From Variovorax paradoxus (lineage in GTDB: Bacteria > Pseudomonadota > Gammaproteobacteria > Burkholderiales > Burkholderiaceae_C), in the NCBI RefSeq assembly GCF_018614915.1, contig NZ_JAGGNU010000034.1, forward strand, positions 124,001-188,000: a stretch of 64,000 nucleotides of DNA, written 5' to 3'. Below are positions 8,428-17,365 of this stretch, piece by piece. The notes under the pieces were generated by a model. It was not told where the DNA came from. It saw only the letters and a list, made by a program, of their open reading frames with translations, and ran no database searches. How positions within the stretch are numbered: position 1 is the stretch's first letter; each line of letters starts with the position of its first letter. The translations under genes and the position numbers were made by a program.

Positions 8428-9378
8428 ATGAGCCAAACCCTTGCGCCAGCGCTGACGCCGAAGATGGCCGGCGTGGTCGATCGCATGGCGCGCGCCCATC
8501 AGGCGCCGTTCTACACGCTCGCGCCGGCCGAGGCCAAGGCCGCCTACGAAAAGGGCGCCGGCGTGCTCGAGGTGCCCAAGCCGGAACTCGAACGCATCGA
8601 GGATTTCACGCTGCCCGCGCGCGACGGCCACGCGCTGCCGGCACGGCTCTACGCGCCCTCGCGCGCGCGGCTGCCGGTGCTGCTGTTCTTCCATGGCGGC
8701 GGCTTCACGGTCGGCAGCGTCGCGACCCATGACACCCTGTGCCGCGTGCTGAGCAAAAAAAGCGGCGCTGCCGTGATCTCGCTCGACTACCGGCTCGCAC
8801 CCGAGCACAAGTTCCCTACCGCTTCGAACGATGCGTGGGATGCGCTGAAGTTCATCGCGAAGAATGCGGCGGAGCTGGGCCTCGACGGCACGCGCATCGC
8901 GGTCGGCGGCGACAGCGCCGGCGGCACGCTGGCGGCGGTGTGCGCGATCCTCGCGCGCGACGCCGGGCTGCCGCTCGCATTGCAGATGCTTTTCTACCCG
9001 GGCACCACCGCGCACCAGGACACGCCCTCGCACCGGCACTTCGCCGCCGGCCCGCTGCTCGACGAGCCGCTCATCACCTGGTTCTTCGCCCAGTACCTGA
9101 ACAGCCAGGCCGAGCGCGACGACTGGCGCTTCGCACCGCTCAACGCCGACGACGTGGACGACGTCGCCCCGGCCTGGATCGGCCTGGCCGAATGCGACCC
9201 CGTGGTCGACGAGGGCATTGCCTATGCCGACAAGCTGCGCGCTGCGGGCGTCGCGGTCGAGCTGGAGATCTACCGCGGCGTGATCCACGAATTCGTCAAA
9301 ATGGGCCGCGCCATCCCCGAGGCGCTGCAGGCGCACGCCGACGCGGCCCGCGCATTGAAGGAAGCATTGCAGACATGA
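8428..9378 (+). CDS. Alpha/beta hydrolase of the hormone-sensitive-lipase type
   Basis: A 316-residue esterase-like protein. It has the oxyanion motif FFHGGGFTVGS (residues about 88-98) and the nucleophile motif GGDSAGGTLAA (Ser near residue 165), with VVDEGIAYADKLR and a conserved His in VIHEFVKMG near the end. This is the bacterial HSL (family IV) esterase pattern, acting on short acyl esters in the cytoplasm. The ATG at 8428 is preferred; an upstream GTG at 8410 would add six residues. It is followed after 55 bases by a thioesterase-acetyltransferase fusion. Confidence 0.85.
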   Translation: MSQTLAPALTPKMAGVVDRMARAHQAPFYTLAPAEAKAAYEKGAGVLEVPKPELERIEDFTLPARDGHALPARLYAPSRARLPVLLFFHGGGFTVGSVATHDTLCRVLSKKSGAAVISLDYRLAPEHKFPTASNDAWDALKFIAKNAAELGLDGTRIAVGGDSAGGTLAAVCAILARDAGLPLALQMLFYPGTTAHQDTPSHRHFAAGPLLDEPLITWFFAQYLNSQAERDDWRFAPLNADDVDDVAPAWIGLAECDPVVDEGIAYADKLRAAGVAVELEIYRGVIHEFVKMGRAIPEALQAHADAARALKEALQT

Positions 9379-9382
9379 GCCG

Positions 9383-9436
9383 CCGGGCCGTTCCCAAGGC
9401 GAATACCGCAGCGCGAAGCGCGGAGGATATCCAATG
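9383..9436 (+). repeat. Start-codon leader repeat, copy 1
   Basis: This stretch begins CCGGGCCGTTCCCAAG and ends GGATATCCAATG, the last three bases being the start codon of the next gene. It contains a small hairpin, GCGC-GAA-GCGC. The beginning and end match a second copy at 33270-33337, which also runs into a start codon. It likely supplies the ribosome binding site (GGAGGA). Confidence 0.5.
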
Positions 9437-10312
9437 AGCACAGAGAGCCAGCACAAGAAGACCGACTTCCGTTTTTTCCACCGGCTGCGCGTGCGCTGGG
9501 CCGAAGTCGACATGCAGAAGATCGTCTTCAACGCGCACTACCTGATGTACTTCGACACTGCCATCTCCGACTACTGGCGCGCGCTGGCGCTGCCCTACGA
9601 GGAGGCGATGCAGGCGCTCGGCGGCGATCTCTACGTGCGCAAGGCCACCATCGAATTCAACGCCTCGGCGCGCGTGGACGACCTGCTCGACGTTGCGATG
9701 AAGTGCGTGCGCGTGGGCAATTCGTCGATCGTGTTCCACGGCGGGCTGTTCCGCGGTGACGATCTGCTGGTGAGCTGCGAGCTGGTCTACGTGTTCGCCG
9801 ATCCGGCGACGCAGACCTCCAAGCCGGTGCCCCCGCTCCTGCGCGAGATCTTCACGGCCTACGAGGCGGGCGAGCCGATGCGCGAGGTCGCGACCGGCAA
9901 CTGGTCGGAGCTCGGCGAAGGCGCCGGCGCAGTGCGCCGCAGCGTCTTCATCGAGGAGCAGCGTATCCCCAAGGAACTCGAATGGGACGAGCATGACCAG
10001 ACCGCGGTGCATGCGGTGGCACGCAACCGCCTCGGCCAGGTGATCGCCACGGGGCGGCTGGTGCCCGGCGACGAGCCCGGGCAGGGCCGCGTCGGCCGCA
10101 TGGCGGTTCACCGCACGCTGCGCAGCGGCGGCCATGGCGCGGCGGTGCTGCGCGCACTCGAGGATGCGGCCCGCGCGCGCGGCGACCGCGAGGTGGCGCT
10201 GCACGCGCAACGCAGCGCCGAGGCCTTCTACACGCGACTGGGCTACCTGCCGCACGGCGAGCCCTTCGAGGAAGCGGGCATTCCTCATCTCGAGATGCGG
10301 CGCGCGCTGTAG
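9434..10312 (+). CDS. YbgC/FadM-type acyl-CoA thioesterase fused to a GNAT acetyltransferase
   Basis: A 292-residue protein with two domains. Residues about 13-145 are a 4HBT hot-dog thioesterase (RVRWAEVDMQKIVFNAHYL, with Asp26 at the catalytic position, then YLMYFDTA). Residues about 155-292 are a GNAT N-acetyltransferase of the ElaA-like type (RRSVFIEEQRIPKELEWD; VGRMAVHRTLRSGGHGAAVL is the acetyl-CoA loop; FYTRLGY near the end). The frame is continuous, so this is a genuine fusion. It probably couples acyl-CoA hydrolysis with acyl transfer; the substrate is unknown. Confidence 0.85.
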   Translation: MSTESQHKKTDFRFFHRLRVRWAEVDMQKIVFNAHYLMYFDTAISDYWRALALPYEEAMQALGGDLYVRKATIEFNASARVDDLLDVAMKCVRVGNSSIVFHGGLFRGDDLLVSCELVYVFADPATQTSKPVPPLLREIFTAYEAGEPMREVATGNWSELGEGAGAVRRSVFIEEQRIPKELEWDEHDQTAVHAVARNRLGQVIATGRLVPGDEPGQGRVGRMAVHRTLRSGGHGAAVLRALEDAARARGDREVALHAQRSAEAFYTRLGYLPHGEPFEEAGIPHLEMRRAL

Positions 10313-10324
10313 CGTCGCTGGCCG

Positions 10325-11686
10325 ATGAAGCTCCGCACCAAGATCGTTGCGCTCGCGGTTGCGCCGCTCCTGGTCGCGCTGGTGCTGGTGGCGCTTGCGG
10401 TGCGCCACCAGGAGCGCGACCTGGCACAGCGTGAACGCGCCCTGATCGAGCAGACCTACATGGCGCAGCGCCGCAGCGAGCTGCGCAGCTATGTCGAGCT
10501 CGCCCTCAGCACCGTGCGGCCGCTGTATGACGCGGGACAGGACGACGAGGCGACCCGCACGGAGGCGCTGCGCCGGCTGGCTGCGCTGGACTACGGCGAC
10601 GACGGCTACTTCTTCGTCTACGACCTGCAGGGCCGTTCGCTCATGCATTCGCGCCAGCCCGATCTGGTGGGACAGAACCTGTGGGCGCTGCGCGATCCGG
10701 AGGGCCGCTTCACGATCCAGGACCTGCTGGCGCAGGCGCGCGACGGCGGCGGCTATGTCGAGTACCAATGGCGCAAGCCGTCGAGCGCGCAGACGGCACC
10801 CAAGCTCGGCTACGTCACGACCTTGCCGCGCTGGAACTGGATGGTCGGCACCGGCCTGTATCTCGACGACATCGAAGCGACGATGCAGGCGCTGGACCGC
10901 CAGGTGAGCTCCAACGTGACCACCACCATGCTGTGGATCGCCGGCATCGCCGCCCTGTGCCTGGGCGTCGTGAGCGCCGCGGGCCTGCTGCTGAACCTGA
11001 GCGAACACCGCGTCGCCGAAGCCAAGCTGCGGCTCCTGGCACGCCAGGTCGTGCAGTCGCAGGAAGAAGAGCGCGGCCATCTCGCGCGCGAGCTGCACGA
11101 CGGCACCAGCCAGACGCTGGTGTCGGCCAAGCTCCTGATCGAATCGGCGGTCGACGCGCTCGAGCGTGCGCGGCAGAACGCGCCGCCGGCGCTCGGCAAG
11201 GCGCTGCAGCGGCTCAACGATTCGCTGGCCGAAGTGCGGCGCATCTCGCATCGGCTGCGGCCGGCCCTGCTCGATACGCTCGGGCTGCCGGCAGCGCTCG
11301 AACGGCTCGGCGGCGAGTTCGCCGAGGAGGGCGCCATCGCCGCCTCGGTGACGGTCGAAGGCCCGGCGCGCGACCTGCCCGAGGAGGTCAAGACCGCGCT
11401 GTTCCGCGTCACGCAGGAAGCATTGACCAATGTGCGCAAGCATGCCCGGGCACGCCAGGTGCGCATCGCGCTGGACTTCGGCGCCGAAGGCGTGCGGCTG
11501 GAAGTCAGCGACGACGGCATCGGCTTCGATGTCGAAGCCATGCAGCTGGACCCGCGGCGCGGCATCGGGCTGCGCAACATGCGCGAGCGCGTGGCCTCGA
11601 TCGGCGGCAGCTTCGACATGCGCTCGGGCGGCGGCGGAACCTCCATCGTGGCCGATGTGCCGGCCCACAGCCTGGAGCCCGCATGA
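10325..11686 (+). CDS. Cache-domain sensor histidine kinase
   Basis: A 453-residue inner-membrane kinase. A membrane helix at residues 8-27 and another at about 202-223 flank a periplasmic single Cache (sCache_2-like) domain with YGDDGYFFVYDLQGRSLMHS and WNWMVGTGLYLDDIE. The cytoplasmic part has a HisKA_3 motif (RGHLARELHDGTSQTL, phospho-acceptor His258) and a HATPase domain (NVRKHARA, DDGIGFD, GIGLRNMRERV). It overlaps the response regulator start by 4 bases. sCache_2 domains often bind small carboxylates; since cstA follows, pyruvate or a similar acid is a reasonable guess. Confidence 0.9.
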   Translation: MKLRTKIVALAVAPLLVALVLVALAVRHQERDLAQRERALIEQTYMAQRRSELRSYVELALSTVRPLYDAGQDDEATRTEALRRLAALDYGDDGYFFVYDLQGRSLMHSRQPDLVGQNLWALRDPEGRFTIQDLLAQARDGGGYVEYQWRKPSSAQTAPKLGYVTTLPRWNWMVGTGLYLDDIEATMQALDRQVSSNVTTTMLWIAGIAALCLGVVSAAGLLLNLSEHRVAEAKLRLLARQVVQSQEEERGHLARELHDGTSQTLVSAKLLIESAVDALERARQNAPPALGKALQRLNDSLAEVRRISHRLRPALLDTLGLPAALERLGGEFAEEGAIAASVTVEGPARDLPEEVKTALFRVTQEALTNVRKHARARQVRIALDFGAEGVRLEVSDDGIGFDVEAMQLDPRRGIGLRNMRERVASIGGSFDMRSGGGGTSIVADVPAHSLEPA

Positions 11687-12321
11687 CACGGCCGTCGGCG
11701 GTTCGCCTGTTTCTAGTCGACGACCATCCGCTGGTGCGCGACGGCCTGCGTGCGCGCCTCGATCCGCTGCCGGGCATCGAGATCGTCGGCGAGGCCGGCA
11801 GCGCCGCCGAAGCCCTGGCGCTGATCGAGCGCCTGCAGCCGGACCTGGTGCTGGCGGACGTCGGCATGAAGGACATGAACGGCATCGAGCTGGCCGCGCA
11901 GCTGCAGCAGCGGCAACCGGCGGTGCGCGTCGTGATGCTCAGCATGTACGACAACCCCGAGTACGTGCAGCAGGCACTGCAGGCCGGCGCGCGCGGCTAC
12001 GTGCTCAAGGATGCGCCGGCGGCCGAGATCGTGGCCGCGATCGACGCGGTGTCGGCCGGCGGCACCTTCCTGAGTCCGGCGGTGTCGCAGCGGCTGTTCC
12101 GCAACCAGGCACCCAAGCCGCTGCTCACGCCGCGCGAGAGCGAGATCCTTTCGGCGCTCGGCCGCGGCCAGTCGAGCAAGCAGATCGCGCGCGATCTGGG
12201 CCTGAGCGTGCGCACGGTCGAGGCGCACCGCCAGAGCATCAAGCGCCGGCTCGGCATCGAGGGCCAGGCCGAGCTGATCAAGTACGCCGTCGAGCATGCA
12301 CAGCAGTTCGGCGGCGGCTGA
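11683..12321 (+). CDS. LuxR/NarL-family response regulator
   Basis: A 212-residue regulator. The receiver domain (residues 6-125) has the acidic pair in LVDDHP, the phospho-acceptor Asp59 in LVLADVGMKDMNG and the conserved Lys in GYVLKDA. A NarL-type helix-turn-helix fills residues about 145-205 (LTPRESEILSALGRGQSSKQ, then VRTVEAHRQSIKRRLG). The gene overlaps its kinase by 4 bases. It probably controls cstA, 127 bases downstream, which is inferred from adjacency. Confidence 0.9.
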   Translation: MTRPSAVRLFLVDDHPLVRDGLRARLDPLPGIEIVGEAGSAAEALALIERLQPDLVLADVGMKDMNGIELAAQLQQRQPAVRVVMLSMYDNPEYVQQALQAGARGYVLKDAPAAEIVAAIDAVSAGGTFLSPAVSQRLFRNQAPKPLLTPRESEILSALGRGQSSKQIARDLGLSVRTVEAHRQSIKRRLGIEGQAELIKYAVEHAQQFGGG

Positions 12322-12355
12322 GCGGGCAGGGCGCTTCGGGGTTTTCCATTACGCA

Positions 12356-12382
12356 ACACCACGCGGCCCGGCCGCGCGGTGT
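12356..12382. promoter_or_regulatory. Strong hairpin upstream of cstA
   Basis: Arms ACACCACGCGG and CCGCGCGGTGT form an 11-bp stem with one A-C mismatch around a CCCGG loop. It lies between the response regulator and cstA. It resembles a shortened version of the 37-bp hairpin repeat found elsewhere in the window. It could terminate the two-gene operon (no T-run is seen) or act in cstA control. Confidence 0.4.
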
Positions 12383-12448
12383 GACGGATGCCGGCGCGGC
12401 CCAGGCTCGCGACACTCCTGGGGGTTCAAGAATCAAGGAGACATCCGC

Positions 12449-14515
12449 ATGCACAGCATCCGCCGCCACCTGGTGTGGCTCGTCGTGGCCGTGATCGGCG
12501 CATTCGCGCTGGGAACGGTGGCACTGGCCCGCGGCGAGGCGATCAACGCCTTGTGGGTCGTGGTCGCAGCCCTCTGCACCTACCTCATCGCGTACCGCTA
12601 CTACAGCCTCTTCATCGCCGACCGCGTGCTCGGGCTGGACGGCAATCGCAAGACGCCCGCGCACCGCCACAACGACGGGCTGGACTACGTGCCGACCGAC
12701 AAGAACGTGCTGTTCGGCCACCACTTCGCGGCGATCGCCGGCGCCGGTCCGCTGGTCGGGCCGGTGCTTGCGGCACAGATGGGCTACCTGCCCGGGCTCT
12801 TGTGGATCCTGGCCGGCGTGGTGTTCGCCGGCGCCGTGCAGGACTTCATCGTGCTCTTCATCTCGACGCGGCGCGACGGCCGCTCGCTCGGCGACCTGAT
12901 CAAGCAGGAGATGGGCACGGTGCCGGGGCTGATCGCCTTGTTCGGCACCTTCATGATCATGATCATCATCCTCGCGGTGCTGGCGCTGATCGTCGTCAAG
13001 GCGCTGGCCGAATCGCCGTGGGGCACCTTCACCGTGGCGGCCACGATTCCGGTCGCGGTCTTCATGGGCGTCTACCTGCGCTACATCCGCCCGGGTCGCA
13101 TCGGCGAAATCTCGGTGATCGGCTTCGTGCTGCTGATGCTGGCCATCTTCGGCGGCCAGGCCGTCGCGCAGAGCGCGACCTGGGCGCCGATGTTCACCTT
13201 CGACGGCAAGGCGCTGACCTGGATGCTGATCGGCTACGGCTTCATCGCCGCCAGCCTGCCGGTGTGGCTGCTGCTGGCACCGCGCGACTACCTCTCGACC
13301 TTCCTGAAGATCGGCACCATCGTCGCGCTGGCGATCGGCATCGTGTTCGTCGCGCCCACGCTGCAGATGCCGGCCTTCACGCAGTTCGCGCAAGGCAACG
13401 GACCGGTCTGGTCGGGCAGCCTGTTCCCCTTCCTCTTCATCACCATCGCCTGCGGCGCGGTCTCTGGCTTCCATGCGCTGATCTCCTCGGGCACCACGCC
13501 GAAGATGCTCGACAACGAGCGCCATGCGCGCTTCATCGGCTACGGCGGCATGCTGGCCGAGTCCTTCGTCGCCGTGATGGCGCTGGTGGCGGCTGCGTGC
13601 ATCGAGCCGGGCGTCTACTTCGCGATGAACAGCCCGGCCGCGCTGGTCGGCAGCACGCCGGCGGCGGTGGCGCAGACCATCTCGAGCTGGGGCTTCGCCG
13701 TCACGCCCGAGATGCTGGTGCAGACTGCGAAGGACGTGGGCGAGAGCACCATCCTCGGCCGCGCGGGCGGCGCTCCGACACTCGCCGTCGGCATGGCGCA
13801 CATCCTGCACCAGGCCATCGGCGGGCCGGCGATGATGGCCTTCTGGTATCACTTCGCGATCCTGTTCGAGGCGCTGTTTATCCTGACCGCAGTCGATGCC
13901 GGCACGCGCGCCGGCCGCTTCATGCTGCAGGACCTGCTGGGCAGCTTCGTGCCGGCGCTCAAGCGCACCGACTCGATGGTTGCCAACCTGATCGCGACCT
14001 TCCTCTGCGTCGGCGCCTGGGGCTATTTCCTCTACCAGGGCGTGGTCGATCCGCTGGGCGGCATCAACACGCTATGGCCGCTGTTCGGCATCTCCAACCA
14101 GATGCTCGCCGCGGTGGCGCTGATGCTGGGCACGGTGGTGCTGTTCCGCATGAAGCGCGAGCGCTTCGCGTGGGTGGCGGTTGTGCCGGCGCTCTGGCTC
14201 CTGGCCTGCACGCTGACCGCGGGCTGGCAGAAGATCTTCTCGTCCGACCCCAAGGTCGGCTTCCTGGCCCACGCCGCGAAGTACGCCGACGGGCTGGCAC
14301 AGGGCGTGCTGATCGCGCCGGCGAAGACGCCCGAGGCCATGGCGCGCATCGTCTTCAACGACCGGCTCGACGCGGCGCTGTGCGGGCTCTTCATCTTCGT
14401 GGTGCTGAGCGTGCTGTTCTACAGCGTGCGCGCCTGCATGGCGGCGCGCACGGCCCACAAGCCGACCGCCCGCGAGACGCCCTTCGAGCCGCTGGCGCCG
14501 TCGGCCGCCGCATGA
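12449..14515 (+). CDS. cstA: Carbon starvation protein CstA, peptide/pyruvate transporter
   Basis: A 688-residue polytopic inner-membrane protein of the CstA family. Family blocks are DGLDYVPTDKNVLFGHHFAA (near residue 75) followed by IAGAGPLVGPVLAAQMGY, and GAVSGFHALISSGTTPKML (near residue 336). In enteric bacteria CstA and its relatives import pyruvate or peptides on carbon limitation. AAGGAG at 12435-12440 supports the ATG at 12449; the longer upstream frame is not needed. It overlaps the following ybdD-like gene by 4 bases, and a Cache two-component system precedes it. Confidence 0.93.
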   Translation: MHSIRRHLVWLVVAVIGAFALGTVALARGEAINALWVVVAALCTYLIAYRYYSLFIADRVLGLDGNRKTPAHRHNDGLDYVPTDKNVLFGHHFAAIAGAGPLVGPVLAAQMGYLPGLLWILAGVVFAGAVQDFIVLFISTRRDGRSLGDLIKQEMGTVPGLIALFGTFMIMIIILAVLALIVVKALAESPWGTFTVAATIPVAVFMGVYLRYIRPGRIGEISVIGFVLLMLAIFGGQAVAQSATWAPMFTFDGKALTWMLIGYGFIAASLPVWLLLAPRDYLSTFLKIGTIVALAIGIVFVAPTLQMPAFTQFAQGNGPVWSGSLFPFLFITIACGAVSGFHALISSGTTPKMLDNERHARFIGYGGMLAESFVAVMALVAAACIEPGVYFAMNSPAALVGSTPAAVAQTISSWGFAVTPEMLVQTAKDVGESTILGRAGGAPTLAVGMAHILHQAIGGPAMMAFWYHFAILFEALFILTAVDAGTRAGRFMLQDLLGSFVPALKRTDSMVANLIATFLCVGAWGYFLYQGVVDPLGGINTLWPLFGISNQMLAAVALMLGTVVLFRMKRERFAWVAVVPALWLLACTLTAGWQKIFSSDPKVGFLAHAAKYADGLAQGVLIAPAKTPEAMARIVFNDRLDAALCGLFIFVVLSVLFYSVRACMAARTAHKPTARETPFEPLAPSAAA

Positions 14516-14727
14516 GAGCGGCTGGCGCCACCTTGCCGGAAGCCGGGCGCTACCTGGCGCGTTCGCTCGGCGCCACGCTGCGCTTGATGGTGGGCCTGCC
14601 GGACTACGACGCCTACCTGAGCCACATGGAGCGCACGCATCCGGAGCAGGCGCCGATGAGCTACGAGGCCTTCTTCCGCGAACGGCAGCAGGCCCGCTAC
14701 GGCAGCGGCAAGGGGCGCTGCTGCTGA
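14512..14727 (+). CDS. ybdD: YbdD/YjiX family small protein, CstA partner
   Basis: A 71-residue DUF466 protein. The conserved part is LMVGLPDYDAYLSHMERTHP (about residues 25-44), followed by PMSYEAFFRERQQARYG and a Cys-Cys end (GKGRCC). This small protein is regularly encoded directly after cstA, and work on the enteric BtsT/CstA systems indicates it is needed for transport. The ATG overlaps the cstA stop. The stop codon lies within a hairpin shared with the convergent ygfZ gene. Confidence 0.9.
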   Translation: MRAAGATLPEAGRYLARSLGATLRLMVGLPDYDAYLSHMERTHPEQAPMSYEAFFRERQQARYGSGKGRCC

Positions 14728-14741
14728 GGCGCCGGCCTCAG
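14724..14741. terminator. Hairpin shared by ybdD and ygfZ ends
   Basis: A 7-bp perfect inverted repeat, CTGAGGC and GCCTCAG, with a 4-base loop. The TGA stops of both convergent genes fall inside the arms. No T-run follows on either strand. Confidence 0.4.
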
Positions 14742-15661
14742 ATGTCCTCGAGCAGCGGGTAGGGCAGGGGTTCGACCTTGAGTGCGGGCCCGTCGGGCGC
14801 GCCCGCGCGCAGGCCGCCGGCATCGAGCGCCGCGATCTGGATCGAGATCAGCGCGGCCGAGCCGCCGCCGGGCGCAGGCGCTGCCTGGGCGACAGTGCCG
14901 ACCGGCTGCTCCGGATCGTTGGCAGCGAAGACCTCCTGGCCCGCGCTGACCGGCGCATCAGCCTGCACGAGGTAGGTGCGGCGCTTGAGCGTGCCGCGGA
15001 ACTGGCTGCGTGCCACCACTTCCTGGCCCGGATAGCAGCCCTTCTTGAAGTTCACGCCGCCGACCGATTCGTAGTTGATCATCTGCGGCACGAAGGCTTC
15101 GACGATCGGCGCGCTCAGGGTCACGATGCCGCTGCGCACCTCGCTCCATTGCCACAACTCGGGGTCGAGCGCCGGGCCTTGCGGGCCTGCGCTGCCGGCG
15201 GGCGCGATCCACAACGCGCGCGGAACGCCGTCGGACGGGTAGAGCGACACCACGTTGGCGTCGCCGACCTGGCTGCAGCGGCCCGGCACCGCGCCGGCAT
15301 CGACGCCGTTGGCGGTCAGGGCGGTGCCGGCCAGCCCGTGGAGCGCGAACGCCTCGCTCGCATCGCTGAGCTTGACCTTCGCGCGCAGCACGAACATCGA
15401 AAGCCGCTTCAGCGTGGCGGCGAGGAGGTCGCGGGTCAAGACCAGCAGCACCCGCTCGGGCTCGGGCCTGATGCCGATGAAGCTCGCGATCATGCGGCCC
15501 TTGGCGGTGCAGAGCGCCGCCAGGCGCGCTTCGGAGGCGCCGAGCAGCGCGAAGTCCTGCGTGAGCTGGCCATTGAGGAAGTTGGCGGCTTCGGGGCCCT
15601 CGGCGCGGATCACGCCAAGGTGGGAGAGGGCGGTTACGCCATTCAGAACGACGGAGGTCAT
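14738..15661 (-). CDS. ygfZ: YgfZ/CAF17 folate-binding protein
   Basis: A 307-residue cytoplasmic protein related to the T-protein of glycine cleavage. The signature KGCYPGQEVVARSQFRG (near residue 220) contains the essential Cys of the YgfZ family. The N-terminal block FLNGQLTQDFALL is also typical. YgfZ uses tetrahydrofolate to support certain iron-sulfur enzymes, including the tRNA methylthiotransferase MiaB. Homologues start close to this ATG at 15661; a longer upstream frame overlaps mltG and was not used. The gene is divergent from mltG with an 85-base gap. Confidence 0.9.
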   Translation of the reverse strand: MTSVVLNGVTALSHLGVIRAEGPEAANFLNGQLTQDFALLGASEARLAALCTAKGRMIASFIGIRPEPERVLLVLTRDLLAATLKRLSMFVLRAKVKLSDASEAFALHGLAGTALTANGVDAGAVPGRCSQVGDANVVSLYPSDGVPRALWIAPAGSAGPQGPALDPELWQWSEVRSGIVTLSAPIVEAFVPQMINYESVGGVNFKKGCYPGQEVVARSQFRGTLKRRTYLVQADAPVSAGQEVFAANDPEQPVGTVAQAAPAPGGGSAALISIQIAALDAGGLRAGAPDGPALKVEPLPYPLLEDI

Positions 15662-15746
15662 CGCTGAATTATCATGGTCGGCTCCGTTCCGTTCGGCCCG
15701 CAGGGCCAACCGCACCTCTTTACTCTCCGCCTCCTTCATCGGACCC

Positions 15747-16745
15747 GTGCGCCGCTTCTTCCTCACCATTTTTCTTCTCGCCGCCTTCGCCGCGCTGGGT
15801 GCCGGCGCGGCGGGGCTGTGGTGGGTGCAGCAGCCGCTGAAGCTGCCCGCGCCCACGGTCGATCTCTCGGTCGAGCCGGGCACCACGCCGCGCGGCGTCG
15901 CGCAGGCAGTGGCCGACACGGGCACGGAGGTCTCGCCGCAGCTTCTTTACTGGTGGTTCCGCTTCTCGGGCCAGGACCGGCAGATCCGTGCCGGCAGCTA
16001 CGAGCTGGCAGCCGGCATCACGCCGCGCACCCTGCTCAACGTGCTGGTGCGCGGCGAAGAGGCGACGCGCAGCGTGGTGCTGGTCGAGGGATGGAATTTC
16101 CGCCAGGTGCGCTCCGCGCTGGCCAAGGCCGAGCAACTGAAGCCGGACACCTTCGGCCTGGCAGACGAGGAACTGATGGCCAGGCTCGGCAAGCCGGGCC
16201 TGCACCCCGAGGGCCGCTTCTTCCCCGACACGTACACCTACTCCAAGGGCTCCTCCGATATCGCGCTGCTGCAGCGGGCGATGCGCGCCATGGACAAGAA
16301 GCTCGACGCCGCCTGGGCCGCGCGGGCCTCCGGCCTTCCGCTCAAGACGGCCGATGAAGCGCTGATCCTGGCCAGCATTGTCGAAAAAGAGACAGGCAAG
16401 GTGCAGGATCGCGCCGAAATCTCCGCGGTTTTCTCGAACCGCCTGCGTGTGGGCATGCCGCTGCAGACCGACCCCAGCGTGATCTATGGCCTGGGCCCGC
16501 GCTTCGACGGCAACCTGCGCAAGAAAGACCTACAGGCCGATACGCCCTGGAACACCTACACCCGCCCCGGCCTGCCGTCCACGCCGATCGCGATGCCGGG
16601 CAAGGCGGCGCTGCTGGCGGCGGTCCAGCCGGCGCAAAGCAAGTCGCTGTACTTCGTTTCCAGGGGCGATGGATCGAGCCAATTCAGCAGCTCGCTCGAA
16701 GAGCACAACCGGGCGGTGAACCGCTATCAACGGAGCGGGCAATGA
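15747..16745 (+). CDS. mltG: Endolytic murein transglycosylase MltG
   Basis: A 332-residue inner-membrane protein with one N-terminal helix (residues 3-25) and a periplasmic YceG domain. The catalytic Glu is in [12 protein letters not shown] (about residue 217), followed by [20 protein letters not shown] and YNTY-like [18 protein letters not shown]. MltG cuts nascent glycan strands and sets their length. The start is a GTG at 15747, chosen because it gives the membrane anchor directly; upstream in-frame sequence is antisense to ygfZ. It overlaps tmk by 4 bases. Confidence 0.9.
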   Translation: MRRFFLTIFLLAAFAALGAGAAGLWWVQQPLKLPAPTVDLSVEPGTTPRGVAQAVADTGTEVSPQLLYWWFRFSGQDRQIRAGSYELAAGITPRTLLNVLVRGEEATRSVVLVEGWNFRQVRSALAKAEQLKPDTFGLADEELMARLGKPGLHPEGRFFPDTYTYSKGSSDIALLQRAMRAMDKKLDAAWAARASGLPLKTADEALILASIVEKETGKVQDRAEISAVFSNRLRVGMPLQTDPSVIYGLGPRFDGNLRKKDLQADTPWNTYTRPGLPSTPIAMPGKAALLAAVQPAQSKSLYFVSRGDGSSQFSSSLEEHNRAVNRYQRSGQ

Positions 16746-17365
16746 AGGGCTTGTTTCTCACGCTCGAGGGGATCGACGGCGCCGGCAAATCCAGCCACAT
16801 CGATGCGCTCGAGGCGCTGTTCAAGGCCAGGGGCCGGCAGGTCACGCGCACGCGCGAGCCCGGCGGCACGCCCATCGCCGAAACGCTACGCACCATGGTC
16901 CTCGCGCAGCCGATGGATGCGCTGACCGAATCGCTCCTGGTGTTCGCGGCCCGCCGCGACCACCTCGTGCAGGTGATCGAGCCGGCGCTGGCGCGCGGCG
17001 ATGTCGTCCTGTGCGACCGCTTCACCGACGCCACCTTCGCCTACCAGGGCGGCGGCCGCGGCTTCGACACCGCGCTGCTGTCCACGCTCGAGCAGTGGGT
17101 GCAGGGCCAAGCCGGCGGCGCGCTGCTGCAGCCCGACATCACCTTGTGGTTCGACCTGCCACCCGAACTGGCCGCCGAGCGGCTGGCCGGCGCGCGGCTG
17201 CCGGACAAGTTCGAGTCGCAGCCGGTCGAATTTTTCCGGCGCGTCGCCGCCGGCTATGCGCAGCGTGCAGCCACGGCGCCGCGCTTCGTGCGCATCGATG
17301 CGAGCCAGTCGCGCGACCAGGTCTGGCAGCAGATCGAGGCGGCGCTGGCGGGCCGCGGCCTGTGA
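16742..17365 (+). CDS. tmk: Thymidylate kinase
   Basis: A 207-residue dTMP kinase that makes dTDP for DNA synthesis. The P-loop is [10 protein letters not shown] (residues 9-18), the dTMP-binding DR motif is in [16 protein letters not shown], and [11 protein letters not shown] is the family block after the first strand. The LID region is short and the P-loop carries no Arg after GAGKS. The gene sits in the classic mltG-tmk-holB arrangement and overlaps both neighbours by 4 bases. Confidence 0.95.
   Translation: MKGLFLTLEGIDGAGKSSHIDALEALFKARGRQVTRTREPGGTPIAETLRTMVLAQPMDALTESLLVFAARRDHLVQVIEPALARGDVVLCDRFTDATFAYQGGGRGFDTALLSTLEQWVQGQAGGALLQPDITLWFDLPPELAAERLAGARLPDKFESQPVEFFRRVAAGYAQRAATAPRFVRIDASQSRDQVWQQIEAALAGRGL

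Noticed and set aside
9296..11689. A 797-codon minus-strand open frame opposite the kinase and thioesterase genes
   Set aside because: No domain is recognisable and the plus-strand genes are complete and operon-like.
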